Assembly (NCBI RefSeq): GCF_009806575.1
Contig: NZ_CP047095.1
Span: 4,282,001 to 4,346,000 of the forward strand
Direction: 5' to 3'
Source: Rossellomorea marisflavi
GTDB lineage: Bacteria; Bacillota; Bacilli; Bacillales; Bacillaceae_B
DNA length: 64,000 bases
Below the pieces are notes generated by a model that ran no database searches, was not told where the DNA came from, and saw nothing but the letters and a program-made list of their open reading frames with translations. Every line of letters begins with the position of its first letter. Within the stretch, counting starts at the first letter, position 1. Positions 42,892 through 51,759 of this stretch are shown here, piece after piece. A program made the position numbers and the translations under genes.

Positions 42892-44793
42892 ATGAAAAAA
42901 CGCGTGTCCATCGGCCTATCCATCACACTTCTTGCTTCTGGAGCAACCTCTGCGTTCGCTTCCGAGCATCATGCTCATCCACATCAGAAACAGATCAAGA
43001 ACGTCGAGTTCCAATCAATGAACGCACCGACCACCATTGAAGACATGGTCAAAACCTATACGGAAGCTTCCGTTAAAGTAACGTATAAAGATGGCAGCGT
43101 GGAAGAAACGCCGCTCAATTATAATCAGCTATTCCTATCTAAAGATAAGATCGTGGATAACAAAGGGGAGATGATTGCCGCCGGCACCCCGATCGATGCA
43201 AATGGTAACCCGATCATCGACCGGAGCGTACCCGATCAACCGTCACCTTACGTTTCAGACGCACCGGACTCAAATAGTTTCATCACCATCAATGGCAAAT
43301 CCTATATCATTTCTCACTATGAATATGATTCCGTAGACAATGCAGGGGAAGAGATCTCCGGCTTACCAGCATCGATGACCTTGACCCAAGTGGAGAAAGA
43401 CGAGAAAACAGGTGAATTGACCGTCAATCATGCAAAGAAAATCGATTTTGCCAACGTGAACGGTCTATGGACACCATGTAATGGCTCCACAACCGAATGG
43501 GGAACCCACCTTGGTTCCGAAGAGTATGAGCCTGACGCAAGGGCATTTGAAGAAGATCCTTCATCGGATGCACATAAAGACGTGACAAGCTTCGCTGAGC
43601 GCTACTTCGGTGATGCATCGAAAGCCAATCCGTATTTCTATGGATGGATTCCAGAAATTTCCGTGGACGATAACGGTGAAGCCTCGGTCGTGAAGCATTA
43701 CAGCACGGGTCGCTTCTCTCATGAAATGATGCAGGTCCTTCCTGATAACAAGACCGCCCTCTTCGGAGATGACGGAAACAACACGATGATGTTCATGTAT
43801 GTCGCAGACAAAGAGAAGGATTTCTCTGCCGGAACGCTGTATGCGGCCAAGTTCAAACAAAAAAGCGGTGAAAATGGCGGCAAGGGCGATCTTCAATGGA
43901 TCAAGCTCGGCCACTCCACGGATGATGAGGTCAAATCCATCATCGACAAAGGTGTGACGTTCAGCGACATCTTTGAAACATCTGAAGAGCCTAGAGAAGG
44001 ATTCACAGCCGTGAAGACTGCGGCAAGCAAGAAAGTCGAATACCTGAAAGTGAAACCAGGCATGGAAAAAGCAGCGGCATTCCTTGAGTCCCGCCGTTAC
44101 GGGGCCATCCTCGGTGCCACCAGCGAGTTCAATAAGATGGAAGGCCTGAGCGTGAACAAGAAGGACAAGAAAGCCTATATGGCCATCTCTTACCAAAACA
44201 GTGCCATGCTGAAACAACCGGATGCCGTCCAGGATGACATCCAGCTGCCTCACCTCGAGTCCGGAGTCACGTACCAGCTCAACATGGCTGCCGGTCAAAA
44301 AGACCAGTCCAAAGGGAAGATCGACAGTCGCTATGTGCCTGCCAGCATGGAAGGTCTCGTCATCGGTAAAGACCTTGAAAAGGCCGATGCATACGGAAAT
44401 ACGGCGGATTCCGATAAAATCGCCAATCCGGACAACCTGACGTACTCAGAAGATATGAATACCCTCTTCATCGGTGAAGATAGTGACATGCATACGAATA
44501 ACTTCGTCTGGGCTTACAACGTGAAGACGAAGAAGCTCTCCCGCATCCTATCTGTTCCGGTGGGAGCTGAAGCAACAGGACTGCGTGCCGTCGAAAACAT
44601 CGAGAACTCCCGCTATTTGCTGAGCAACTACCAGCATCCAGGGGAAAAACTCGGTAAGAAAGACATCACAGCCGTTGATAAAGAAGCACTGGAAAAAGCC
44701 ATGCGCGACAGCATCGGAATCCAGGAAACAGGTGGCGTCGGCTATGTATCCGGCCTTCCTTCCAATGAAGGACCACAGCATAAGAAACAGTAA
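42892..44793 (+). CDS. phoX: PhoX-type (DUF839) secreted phosphatase
   Basis: A 633-residue secreted protein with signal peptide MKKRVSIGLSITLLASGATSAFA. The mature part contains the PhoX-family segment WTPCNGSTTEWGTHLGSEEYEPDA, with the Cys that ligates the Fe/Ca cofactor, and later FSHEMMQVLPDNKTALFGDDG and NKMEGLSVNKKDKKAYMA. Typical PhoX proteins hydrolyse phosphate monoesters and leave by the Tat route. Here no twin arginine is seen and the signal looks Sec type. GGGAGGT precedes the ATG. Pho-box-like repeats upstream suggest induction on phosphate starvation. Distant DUF839 members with other roles cannot be ruled out. Confidence 0.82.
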   Translation: MKKRVSIGLSITLLASGATSAFASEHHAHPHQKQIKNVEFQSMNAPTTIEDMVKTYTEASVKVTYKDGSVEETPLNYNQLFLSKDKIVDNKGEMIAAGTPIDANGNPIIDRSVPDQPSPYVSDAPDSNSFITINGKSYIISHYEYDSVDNAGEEISGLPASMTLTQVEKDEKTGELTVNHAKKIDFANVNGLWTPCNGSTTEWGTHLGSEEYEPDARAFEEDPSSDAHKDVTSFAERYFGDASKANPYFYGWIPEISVDDNGEASVVKHYSTGRFSHEMMQVLPDNKTALFGDDGNNTMMFMYVADKEKDFSAGTLYAAKFKQKSGENGGKGDLQWIKLGHSTDDEVKSIIDKGVTFSDIFETSEEPREGFTAVKTAASKKVEYLKVKPGMEKAAAFLESRRYGAILGATSEFNKMEGLSVNKKDKKAYMAISYQNSAMLKQPDAVQDDIQLPHLESGVTYQLNMAAGQKDQSKGKIDSRYVPASMEGLVIGKDLEKADAYGNTADSDKIANPDNLTYSEDMNTLFIGEDSDMHTNNFVWAYNVKTKKLSRILSVPVGAEATGLRAVENIENSRYLLSNYQHPGEKLGKKDITAVDKEALEKAMRDSIGIQETGGVGYVSGLPSNEGPQHKKQ

Positions 44794-44799
44794 ACAGAA

Positions 44800-44840
44800 G
44801 AAAATCCGAACGATGATTCAAATCGTTCGGATTTTTTCTC
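44800..44840 (+). terminator. terminator after the PhoX-type gene
   Basis: AAATCCGAACGAT and ATCGTTCGGATTT form a 13-bp stem with a T run. Confidence 0.9.
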
Positions 44841-45162
44841 TCTATTACCAATGATAAGCATGACTCTATCCCGTTACCGACAGCGGTAATGATTCAAGGG
44901 TTTGTTGCAAGCAAGCATTCTCAATCATCCCTTGCTAATTTTCAAATTGGCCCGGGACCCTTTCGTTTTGCAGATAAGCGGATTCCCAGATTATACAATC
45001 GTATCATTAGAAATCCCATGCCGTGTAATGCTAAAATATAAAGGGTCATCCCGTATAAAACCCTTCGATTTAGGCAAAATCAGAAGATGGGGAGATTTTT
45101 TCACCGGAAGTGCCACTTTTCCTTTGACAAATAACCCAATGTATATAATAATGAGTATTGAA
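44841..45162. other. gap upstream of ahpC with no convincing gene
   Basis: About 320 bases without a supported gene. A 105-codon frame (44902-45219) runs through it on the plus strand into ahpC but has no ribosome site or recognisable motif. TTGACA (45124-45129) and TATAAT (45144-45149) occur close together, but the spacing of 14 is poor, so the exact ahpC promoter is unsettled. Confidence 0.5.
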
Positions 45163-45177
45163 TTAGAATTATTACAA
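45163..45177. promoter_or_regulatory. PerR box upstream of ahpC
   Basis: TTAGAATTATTACAA matches the Per box TTATAATNATTATAA at all but two defined positions. It lies 23 bases before the ahpC start, as expected for peroxide-controlled ahpCF. Confidence 0.82.
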
Positions 45178-45199
45178 TTAACCAAGGAGGAATTTCGAT

Positions 45200-45763
45200 A
45201 TGTCATTAATCGGAACTGAAGTTCTACCATTTACTGCACAAGCTTATCACAAAGGTGATTTCGTAGAGGTCACTGAAGAAAACTTCAAAGGTAAATGGAG
45301 CGTAGTCTGCTTCTACCCTGCAGATTTCACATTCGTATGCCCTACTGAACTTGGCGACCTACAAGATCAATATGCTACGCTTAAAGATTTAGGCGTTGAA
45401 GTATACTCCGTTTCTACAGATACACATTTCACTCATAAAGCATGGCATGACCATTCAGATACAATCAACAAAATCGAGTACGTGATGATTGGTGACCCTT
45501 CACAAAAAATCTCACGCAACTTCGACGTATTGGACGAAGAAGAAGGACTTGCTGACCGCGGTACATTCATCATCGATCCAGACGGCGTGATTCAAACAGT
45601 TGAAATCAATGCCGGCGGTATCGGACGTGACGCAAGCTCACTCGTAAACAAAATCAAAGCAGCACAATATGTGCGTAAAAACCCAGGTGAAGTTTGCCCG
45701 GCTAAATGGGAAGAAGGAAGCGAAACCCTTACACCAGGACTTGACCTAGTAGGTAAAATCTAA
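45200..45763 (+). CDS. ahpC: alkyl hydroperoxide reductase subunit C (peroxiredoxin)
   Basis: A 187-residue typical 2-Cys peroxiredoxin. The peroxidatic Cys47 lies in FTFVCPTE and the resolving Cys in [11 protein letters not shown] near residue 168. It reduces hydrogen peroxide and organic peroxides in the cytoplasm and is recycled by AhpF, encoded 14 bases downstream. AAGGAGG precedes the ATG by 9 bases. The PerR box upstream indicates derepression by peroxide. Confidence 0.97.
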   Translation: MSLIGTEVLPFTAQAYHKGDFVEVTEENFKGKWSVVCFYPADFTFVCPTELGDLQDQYATLKDLGVEVYSVSTDTHFTHKAWHDHSDTINKIEYVMIGDPSQKISRNFDVLDEEEGLADRGTFIIDPDGVIQTVEINAGGIGRDASSLVNKIKAAQYVRKNPGEVCPAKWEEGSETLTPGLDLVGKI

Positions 45764-45776
45764 GGAGTTCGATTAC

Positions 45777-47303
45777 ATGTTGGATGCAAATATCAAAGCA
45801 CAGCTAGAACAGTATCTTCAAATGTTAGAGAGCGATATTTTGCTCAAGGTGAGTGCTGGAGAAGACAAGGTATCGCAAGACATGCTCTCATTGGTGGATC
45901 AGCTTGCGACCATGTCTCCCCGCATCAAAGTGGAGAACACTGAACTGGAACGCACACCAAGCTTCAGCGTCAATCGCATAGGCGAAGATACCGGCATCAC
46001 ATTTGCCGGCGTCCCGCTGGGGCACGAGTTCACTTCATTGGTCCTTGCTTTGCTGCAAGTGAGCGGCAGGGCACCGAAAGTCGATCAAACCGTGATCGAC
46101 CAGATCAAAAATGTGAAGGGTGAATACCACTTCGAGTCGTATATCAGCCTCACATGCCACAACTGCCCTGATGTCGTACAGGCCCTAAACATCATGAGTC
46201 TCCTCAATGACGGAATCTCTCATACGATGATTGACGGCGCTGCGTTCAAAGATGAAGTCGAAAGCAAAGAAATCATGGCGGTCCCGACTGTATTCCTGAA
46301 TGGTGAAGAGTTCGGAAGCGGTCGTATGACCCTTGAAGAAATGCTGAACAAAATGGGTAGCGGCCCTGATGCAGCTGAATTCGCCGATAAAGATCCATAT
46401 GATGTCCTCGTAGTCGGTGGCGGTCCCGCTGGTGCAAGTGCTGCGATCTACGCGGCGCGTAAAGGTATTCGCACCGGACTTGTAGCCGAGCGCTTTGGTG
46501 GACAGGTGATGGACACCCTCGGCATCGAGAACTTCATCAGCATGACCAAGACGGAAGGTCCGAAACTTGTCGCAAGCCTCGAAGAACACGTGAAGGATTA
46601 CAACATCGACGTGATGAACCTTCAGCGTGCCAAGGGCCTCGAGAAGAAAGACCTCGTCGAATTGGAACTTGAAAACGGTGCGGTCCTCAGGAGTAAGACC
46701 GTCATCCTTTCAACAGGTGCCCGCTGGCGTAACGTCGGCGTCCCTGGCGAAGCAGAATTCAAGAACAAAGGGGTAGCTTACTGCCCTCACTGTGACGGAC
46801 CATTGTTCGAAGGAAAAGATGTAGCGGTCATCGGCGGAGGAAACTCCGGCGTCGAAGCAGCCATCGATCTTGCAGGGATCGTCAAGCATGTGACCGTCCT
46901 TGAATTCATGCCTGAGCTGAAAGCCGATGCTGTACTGCAGGAACGCCTCAACAGCCTTCCAAACGTCACGGTCGTGAAAAACGCCCAGACGAAAGAGATC
47001 ACGGGTACCGACAAGGTGAACGGGATCACGTACATCGATCGTGCGACAGAAGAAGAGCATCACGTGGAACTTGCCGGCGTATTCGTTCAGATCGGTCTTG
47101 TACCGAACACGGAATGGCTCGGTGACTCCCTTGAGAAAACACGCATGGGTGAGATCGTTGTCGATAAGCACGGTGCAACCAGCATGCCTGGTGTCTTCGC
47201 TGCCGGAGACTGCACGGACAGTGCCTACAAGCAGATCATCATCTCCATGGGATCAGGTGCCACCGCATCACTTGGTGCGTTTGATTACATGATCCGGAAC
47301 TAA
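45777..47303 (+). CDS. ahpF: alkyl hydroperoxide reductase subunit F
   Basis: A 508-residue flavoprotein disulfide reductase. The N-terminal double-thioredoxin-like domain (about 1-195) has CHNC in SLTCHNCPDVV. The FAD domain starts VGGGPAGASAAIYAARKG near 215. The redox CxxC is in YCPHCDGPLF near 340, the NADH motif VIGGGNSGVEAA near 355, and the C-terminal FAD motif GVFAAGDCTDS near 475. It passes electrons from NADH to AhpC. It shares the ahpC operon and ends at a bidirectional terminator. Confidence 0.97.
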   Translation: MLDANIKAQLEQYLQMLESDILLKVSAGEDKVSQDMLSLVDQLATMSPRIKVENTELERTPSFSVNRIGEDTGITFAGVPLGHEFTSLVLALLQVSGRAPKVDQTVIDQIKNVKGEYHFESYISLTCHNCPDVVQALNIMSLLNDGISHTMIDGAAFKDEVESKEIMAVPTVFLNGEEFGSGRMTLEEMLNKMGSGPDAAEFADKDPYDVLVVGGGPAGASAAIYAARKGIRTGLVAERFGGQVMDTLGIENFISMTKTEGPKLVASLEEHVKDYNIDVMNLQRAKGLEKKDLVELELENGAVLRSKTVILSTGARWRNVGVPGEAEFKNKGVAYCPHCDGPLFEGKDVAVIGGGNSGVEAAIDLAGIVKHVTVLEFMPELKADAVLQERLNSLPNVTVVKNAQTKEITGTDKVNGITYIDRATEEEHHVELAGVFVQIGLVPNTEWLGDSLEKTRMGEIVVDKHGATSMPGVFAAGDCTDSAYKQIIISMGSGATASLGAFDYMIRN

Positions 47304-47307
47304 CAAT

Positions 47308-47345
47308 AAAAAGGTCACTTGCCTAAGAGCAAGTGACCTTTTTTG
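47308..47345. terminator. bidirectional terminator between ahpF and the PhoA-type gene
   Basis: AAGGTCACTTG and CAAGTGACCTT form an 11-bp stem, with A and T runs on the two sides. Confidence 0.9.
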
Positions 47346-47363
47346 TGCGTGTTGAAAGGAATC

Positions 47364-49010
47364 TTATTTCGCTTCCTTCAACGCTTTGTCCGACACATAG
47401 AAGTCCTTTCCGTTATAAACCGTCACTCCATCGAGGGTCTTCGTTTTGGACTTTTTCTTATCCGTCACCGTGACGATATTTTTGTTCGCAGGCATTTCAA
47501 TTTTCTTCTTATTCTTCTCGGCTACAAATACAGGATTGTTCTCATCCGTCACGTCAATACGGGTTTTGTAGCCTTTTTTCTCAAAGGATTCCCGTGCATT
47601 GACGAATAATTTGTCCGTTGTCTTCTCCAGGTTCACACCCATGAAATCAGCCATCTTCTTCGGCAGGTCGGTGTTCTCTACCATTCCGTATGGTCTGGAC
47701 GGTCCGTAGGCGTACAGGAATACATCCTCACCCGTGTGCCCGCCTGTGGTGAAGCCAAGGTTCGCACGGCTTGCAAGCATTTTGGAAAGGTCTCCGTTCA
47801 GGTTCTTCGATGCCTTCAGGGCTTCAATCTCTTCCTTCGTGAGGTTATCCAGCCCATAGAGAGCGGCGACCTGCTTCATATTCGAGCGATCGGCTTTGAG
47901 CTTACCTGTCGCACCTTCAAGGGTCATGCTCGCCTTTTTCAACGGATCGATATAGGCTGAAACCGGTGTGCTCGGATAGCTTGCGTTCGTATTGACATTC
48001 CCCATCGTGATGCCGCTGTTCCCGTGATCGGATACGGCTATGACCATGGTGTTTCCGTCTTTTTTGGCAAATTCCAGCGCTTCATTGACCGCGTCATCGA
48101 ATGCAAGCACATCCCCGATCATGCCGATTGGATCATTGGCGTGGGCCGCCCAGTCGACTTTGCTTCCCTCTACGAAGAGGAAGAACCCTTCTTTATTCTT
48201 GGACAGGGTATCGATCCCTTTCTTCGTCATCTCGGCAAGTGTTGGTTCGTTTTTGCGCGTCTTCTCACGGTCGATATCATACGCCATGGCAGAAGGGGCA
48301 AACGCTCCCCAAAGCTTCTCAGAGTTGGACTTCATGAGGTCTTTGCGTGTTTCTACAACGTCATAACCCCTCGAATCAATCACCTTCAGCAGATCTTCGC
48401 CATCCTCTCGGCCCTGCGGTGTCAGGGATTCCTTCCCGCCGCCAAGAACGACATCGATTCCTTGATACACCTGCTGTTCGGCAATGTCATTATAGTTGCT
48501 GCGATGTGGGGCGTGGGAGGAGAAGCCGGCCGGAGTCGCATGCTGAATTTCGGAGGTAGAGATGATCCCGGTGGACTTCCCATCAAGTTTGGCTGCTTCG
48601 AGTACGTTGGCAACAGGCCGTAATTGGTCTTCCTCTTTGATCTGTTCCACTCCCGGAGAACTGACCACTTTAGGCAGAAGGCCCACGACCTTATCATTGC
48701 TTTTATTCCCTGTTGCAAGAGCGGTGGCTGCGGGTGCTGAATCCGTAATCGCCGACTCTGCTGAATAGGTACGGACGCCGCCTATGGCAATCTCATCCAT
48801 AGCCAAGTCCTCACCCTTGTACCAACGGGCGAGTGATGTTGCCCCGGCACTTGTCCCATCCATGACCATCATGATCACGTTGGTCGGTTCCTTTTTCTTG
48901 TCCTTAGCTTCCACCTCTGTTTTCACTGACCCTGCAAAGCCCAGTGATGAAAAGGCCAGAGCTGCGGCCAATGATAGGCCGGTCACCTTTTTCGATCCCA
49001 TTCGTCCCAT
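47364..49010 (-). CDS. phoA: alkaline phosphatase, PhoA family
   Basis: A 548-residue secreted enzyme. Signal peptide about 1-30; metal-site Asp in MMVMDGTSAG; catalytic Ser in ITDSAPAATALATG; further zinc ligands in EGSKVDWAAHANDP, AVSDHGNSG and TTGGHTGEDV. It releases phosphate from monoesters outside the membrane. It carries an extra C-terminal region of about 90 residues, Lys rich and ending in repeated beta strands (KTRIDVTDENNPVF, KNIVTVTDKKK, VYNGKDFYVS), possibly for wall binding. ATG 49010 has GGAGGAG 6 bases upstream. Strong Pho boxes precede it. B. subtilis names phoA or phoB cannot be distinguished. Confidence 0.92.
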   Translation of the reverse strand: MGRMGSKKVTGLSLAAALAFSSLGFAGSVKTEVEAKDKKKEPTNVIMMVMDGTSAGATSLARWYKGEDLAMDEIAIGGVRTYSAESAITDSAPAATALATGNKSNDKVVGLLPKVVSSPGVEQIKEEDQLRPVANVLEAAKLDGKSTGIISTSEIQHATPAGFSSHAPHRSNYNDIAEQQVYQGIDVVLGGGKESLTPQGREDGEDLLKVIDSRGYDVVETRKDLMKSNSEKLWGAFAPSAMAYDIDREKTRKNEPTLAEMTKKGIDTLSKNKEGFFLFVEGSKVDWAAHANDPIGMIGDVLAFDDAVNEALEFAKKDGNTMVIAVSDHGNSGITMGNVNTNASYPSTPVSAYIDPLKKASMTLEGATGKLKADRSNMKQVAALYGLDNLTKEEIEALKASKNLNGDLSKMLASRANLGFTTGGHTGEDVFLYAYGPSRPYGMVENTDLPKKMADFMGVNLEKTTDKLFVNARESFEKKGYKTRIDVTDENNPVFVAEKNKKKIEMPANKNIVTVTDKKKSKTKTLDGVTVYNGKDFYVSDKALKEAK

Positions 49011-49042
49011 TCCAATCTCCTCCTCTATGATCCATCTTCACA

Positions 49043-49099
49043 TTTATACTAGAAGGCATATGTAAAATGGGACAAGTGATAATGTAATTATTTTGTAAA
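49043..49099 (-). promoter_or_regulatory. Pho boxes and promoter of the PhoA-type gene
   Basis: On the minus strand TTTACA (49094-49099), ATTACA (49083-49088), ACTTGT (49072-49077) and TTTACA (49061-49066) repeat every 11 bases. Three match TTHAYA. TATAAA (49043-49048) follows as -10. This is the PhoP-binding layout of Bacillus Pho promoters. Confidence 0.82.
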
Positions 49100-49165
49100 T
49101 GTGTTTGGTTGCCCAATTGGTCCGCTTATTACCTATGGCACAGATGCAGGCACTTCATTTCATAA

Positions 49166-49200
49166 AACAGCCCCGCACGCACGTGTACGGGGCTGTTTTT
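49166..49200. terminator. terminator after the glycine-regulated permease gene
   Basis: AACAGCCCCG and CGGGGCTGTT form the stem with flanking A and T runs; it directly adjoins the permease stop at 49199. Confidence 0.88.
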
Positions 49201-50551
49201 ATGATGAAAGTGAAGCTTTCTGCCTGATCCGATAGACTGCAAACAGGATGACGAACCATATCGGTGTCAACAAGAGAGCAGGCCTTGTCTCATCGGCAAA
49301 CAACATGATGACGAGTATCGCAGCGAATAGTGCCAACACAAGATAATTCACCAGCGGGGTGAACGGTGCTTTGAAGCTCGACTTCTCATGGAGATCAGGA
49401 CGCTTCCTTCGGTACAAAATATGACAAACGAGAATGATGCCCCACACCCAGATGAAGCAGATGGCACTGATCGTCGTGACGATCCCAAAGGCCTGATCCG
49501 GGATGAGCTTGCTGAGCAACGCACCTACCGATACCACCACAGTGGAGACCAATAGCGCATGACTGGGGACATGGTTCCGGTTTAATCTTCCCAATCGGGC
49601 CGGCGCCTGTTTTCCCTTACTAAGATTGAAAAGGATCCGGCTCGTAGAGAACATCCCGCTGTTGCAGGCGGAAGCCGCCGATGTGAGAACCACGAAGTTG
49701 ATGATCCCGGCGGCCAAGGGAACCCCGATCAGACCGAATGTCTTCACAAACGGGCTCTCTGTCGCCGTCAGCTCCATCCAGGGATTGATGCACAGCAGGA
49801 TGATGATGGCACCTACGTAAAAGAAGAGGATCCTCAGGGGAATCTTATTGATGGCAGACGGAATATTCTTCTGCGGATTGGACGTTTCCGCCGCCGATAC
49901 CCCGATAAGTTCCACACCGACATAGGCAAAGATCACCATCTGAAGGGAGAGAAGGAAACCACTCATCCCATTGGGGAAGAAACCGCCATTCTCCCATAAG
50001 TTCGTCACGGTCACCGGTCCAGCATCCGTATTGAACCCGATGACAAGCAGGACCACGCCCACTGCAATGAGGGCAAGGATCGTAATGACCTTGATCAGGG
50101 CGAACCAAAATTCCAGTTCACCGAACAGCTTGACCGTCAGAAGATTGAACCCAAGGAGAATAACAAGACAGATAAGGGCCGGGATCCACTGGGGGATGTC
50201 AAACCAATAGTTTACGTATACGCCGACGGCGATCACATCGGCCATTGCCGTCATGATCCAGCAAAACCAATACGTCCAGCCCGTGACAAACGAAGCCCAG
50301 GACCCAAGATAGTCCTCCGCTATATCGGTGATGGATTGATACCCTGCTTTCGAAAGCAATAGCTCACCGAGTGCCCTCATGACGAAAAACAGGGCAATCC
50401 CAACGAGTAAATACGCAAAGATGATGGAAGGACCCGCCGACTGAATCGCCTTACCGGAACCCAGGAAAAGCCCGGTTCCTATCGTACCCCCGATCGCGAT
50501 CAGCTGTACATGGCGATTGGAAAGATCCCTCTTTAACTCTTGTTGTGCCAA
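49199..50551 (-). CDS. amino acid permease (APC/AAT family), glycine-regulated
   Basis: A 450-residue permease with twelve helices. It opens LKRDLSNRHVQLIAIGGTIGTGLFLGSGKAIQSAGPSIIFAYL, the hallmark of the amino acid transporter (AAT) family that includes CycA and AapA. These import D-Ala, D-Ser and glycine with protons. I chose the TTG at 50551, because GGAGGAG lies 6 bases upstream; the ATG at 50578 would place that site inside the coding sequence. The glycine riboswitch in its leader supports glycine as a main substrate. It is monocistronic. Confidence 0.88.
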   Translation of the reverse strand: MAQQELKRDLSNRHVQLIAIGGTIGTGLFLGSGKAIQSAGPSIIFAYLLVGIALFFVMRALGELLLSKAGYQSITDIAEDYLGSWASFVTGWTYWFCWIMTAMADVIAVGVYVNYWFDIPQWIPALICLVILLGFNLLTVKLFGELEFWFALIKVITILALIAVGVVLLVIGFNTDAGPVTVTNLWENGGFFPNGMSGFLLSLQMVIFAYVGVELIGVSAAETSNPQKNIPSAINKIPLRILFFYVGAIIILLCINPWMELTATESPFVKTFGLIGVPLAAGIINFVVLTSAASACNSGMFSTSRILFNLSKGKQAPARLGRLNRNHVPSHALLVSTVVVSVGALLSKLIPDQAFGIVTTISAICFIWVWGIILVCHILYRRKRPDLHEKSSFKAPFTPLVNYLVLALFAAILVIMLFADETRPALLLTPIWFVILFAVYRIRQKASLSS

Positions 50552-50594
50552 AACAAACTCCTCCTCAACATGTTCCACGTGAAACGAAAATAAA

Positions 50595-50755
50595 AAAAGA
50601 GATTGGAAGCATCCAATCTCTCAGTCGAAAAGAATATCAAATATAGATTTCCCCTCGTTCGGAAAATCCATACCCGGTACCCTTCTGTCCTTTTGCCTGA
50701 GATTGTGAACCCTTCGGCGCCGCTTGAATAGCGGTCTCTCCAGAAGCTGCTCCTG
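50595..50755 (-). ncRNA. glycine riboswitch with terminator
   Basis: On the minus strand the leader holds CTGGAGAGACCGC, GCGCCGAAGGGTTCACAATCTCAGGCAAAAGGACAGAAG (described by its ends) and then GGTACCGGG. The GGAGAGA, GCCGAAGG and CTCAGGCAAAAGGACAGA elements define a glycine aptamer, here apparently single (about 50681-50755). A terminator (AGAGATTGGA/TCCAATCTCT plus T run, 50590-50621) follows. Glycine probably turns the permease off, as for other transporter-linked copies. Confidence 0.92.
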
Positions 50756-50812
50756 CTGTAGTGTGACCCACAGCGATCGTAGCTTGATATTATTATGTTT
50801 GAATAGTTATAT

Positions 50813-50841
50813 ATTGTAGACCCGTTGAATGGATTTGTCAA
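50813..50841 (-). promoter_or_regulatory. promoter of the glycine riboswitch permease
   Basis: On the minus strand TTGACA (50836-50841), 17 bases, TACAAT (50813-50818). Confidence 0.75.
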
Positions 50842-50946
50842 AGGAAGTTCCTCCTTGTGCAGAAGCCACGCAGCTGTTTCCTCCAGATGCTGTCGGTCAC
50901 TTGGTTGAGCTCTCCAGATCGACCAAATCTTTTTTTATTTATAGTA

Positions 50947-50975
50947 TTGACAGTGATAATCATTCTCATTATTAT
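50947..50975 (+). promoter_or_regulatory. promoter with Fur box before the FTR1 gene
   Basis: TTGACA (50947-50952), 17 bases, TATTAT (50970-50975). The spacer contains TGATAATCATTCTCA (50954-50968), which matches the Fur consensus TGATAATNATTATCA at all but two positions. Iron-loaded Fur would block polymerase directly. Confidence 0.88.
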
Positions 50976-51015
50976 AAAGCTTAGAAATGCACTCATACCA
51001 TACGGGGGAATACAT

Positions 51016-51717
51016 ATGTTGGATTCGCTTTTTCTTTCATTTCGTGAAGGCCTGGAAGCGGCCTTGATCATCGGCATTATTTTGGCAACGCTCTCACAGC
51101 TGAACCGGAAGCATCTTGCCAAGGTTGTCGGATTCGGTACCATTGCAGGCGTGATCGGCAGTTTGATCCTGGGCTGGGGTCTATTCACGTTTGCACAAAG
51201 CATCTCCCATGAAGCAGAAGAAATCATGGAGGCCGTCATGCGGATCGCGGCAGCAGGCTTGATTGCCTACTTCATCCTTTGGCTCCACCGCAATCAGCAG
51301 GTTGCAGGCAAAATCAAAGGGCAAACGGAGAAGTCTTCTACTTCCAAAATCGGTTTATTCTTATTGGCCTTCCTTTCCGTCATCCGCGAAGGCATGGAGC
51401 TCATGGTATTCAACATGACCAAGATCTCAGAAAGCGCCGGTACCGTGGCTCTCGGTAGCATCATCGGAATCGTAGCGGCTGCACTCGTTGCATTCGTGAT
51501 CTTCAAGACGACAATCAAGCTTAACCTCTCCCTGATCTTCAAAGCATTGGGGCTCATCCTCGTCTTCCTTGGCGGAGAAATGTTTGCAGAAGGCATCGTG
51601 GAGCTCTTGGAGACTCACTCTGAAGCAATGGAGATTCTATTCTTGGCCGTCTTCATCGTTCCGGCATTGTTTATCCTCCTGAAGGATGATGTGGCGAGAT
51701 TCAGACGAACGGCATAA
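51016..51717 (+). CDS. FTR1 family iron permease
   Basis: A 233-residue protein with seven helices. The two REGLE-type iron motifs are FREGLEAAL near residue 9 and IREGMELMV near residue 122. The family takes up ferric or ferrous iron across the membrane. In Bacillus the usual partners are EfeO and EfeB (peroxidase), but neither is next to it here. The ATG at 51016 has GGGGGA 5 bases upstream. The Fur box in its promoter supports iron as substrate. A terminator follows. Confidence 0.9.
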   Translation: MLDSLFLSFREGLEAALIIGIILATLSQLNRKHLAKVVGFGTIAGVIGSLILGWGLFTFAQSISHEAEEIMEAVMRIAAAGLIAYFILWLHRNQQVAGKIKGQTEKSSTSKIGLFLLAFLSVIREGMELMVFNMTKISESAGTVALGSIIGIVAAALVAFVIFKTTIKLNLSLIFKALGLILVFLGGEMFAEGIVELLETHSEAMEILFLAVFIVPALFILLKDDVARFRRTA

Positions 51718-51721
51718 CAAA

Positions 51722-51757
51722 AAGAATCCCATCTCAATCGAGATGGGATCTTTTTAT
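51722..51757 (+). terminator. terminator after the FTR1 gene
   Basis: ATCCCATCT and AGATGGGAT form the stem, followed by five T residues; the A run before it lets it also serve the convergent gene. Confidence 0.88.
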
Positions 51758-51759
51758 TA

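Noticed and set aside
43561..44298. 245-codon minus-strand frame within the PhoX-type gene
   Set aside because: Antisense to a well-supported secreted protein; no ribosome site and no recognisable domain.
44902..45219. 105-codon plus-strand frame before ahpC
   Set aside because: It has no ribosome site or motif and runs through the PerR box into ahpC.
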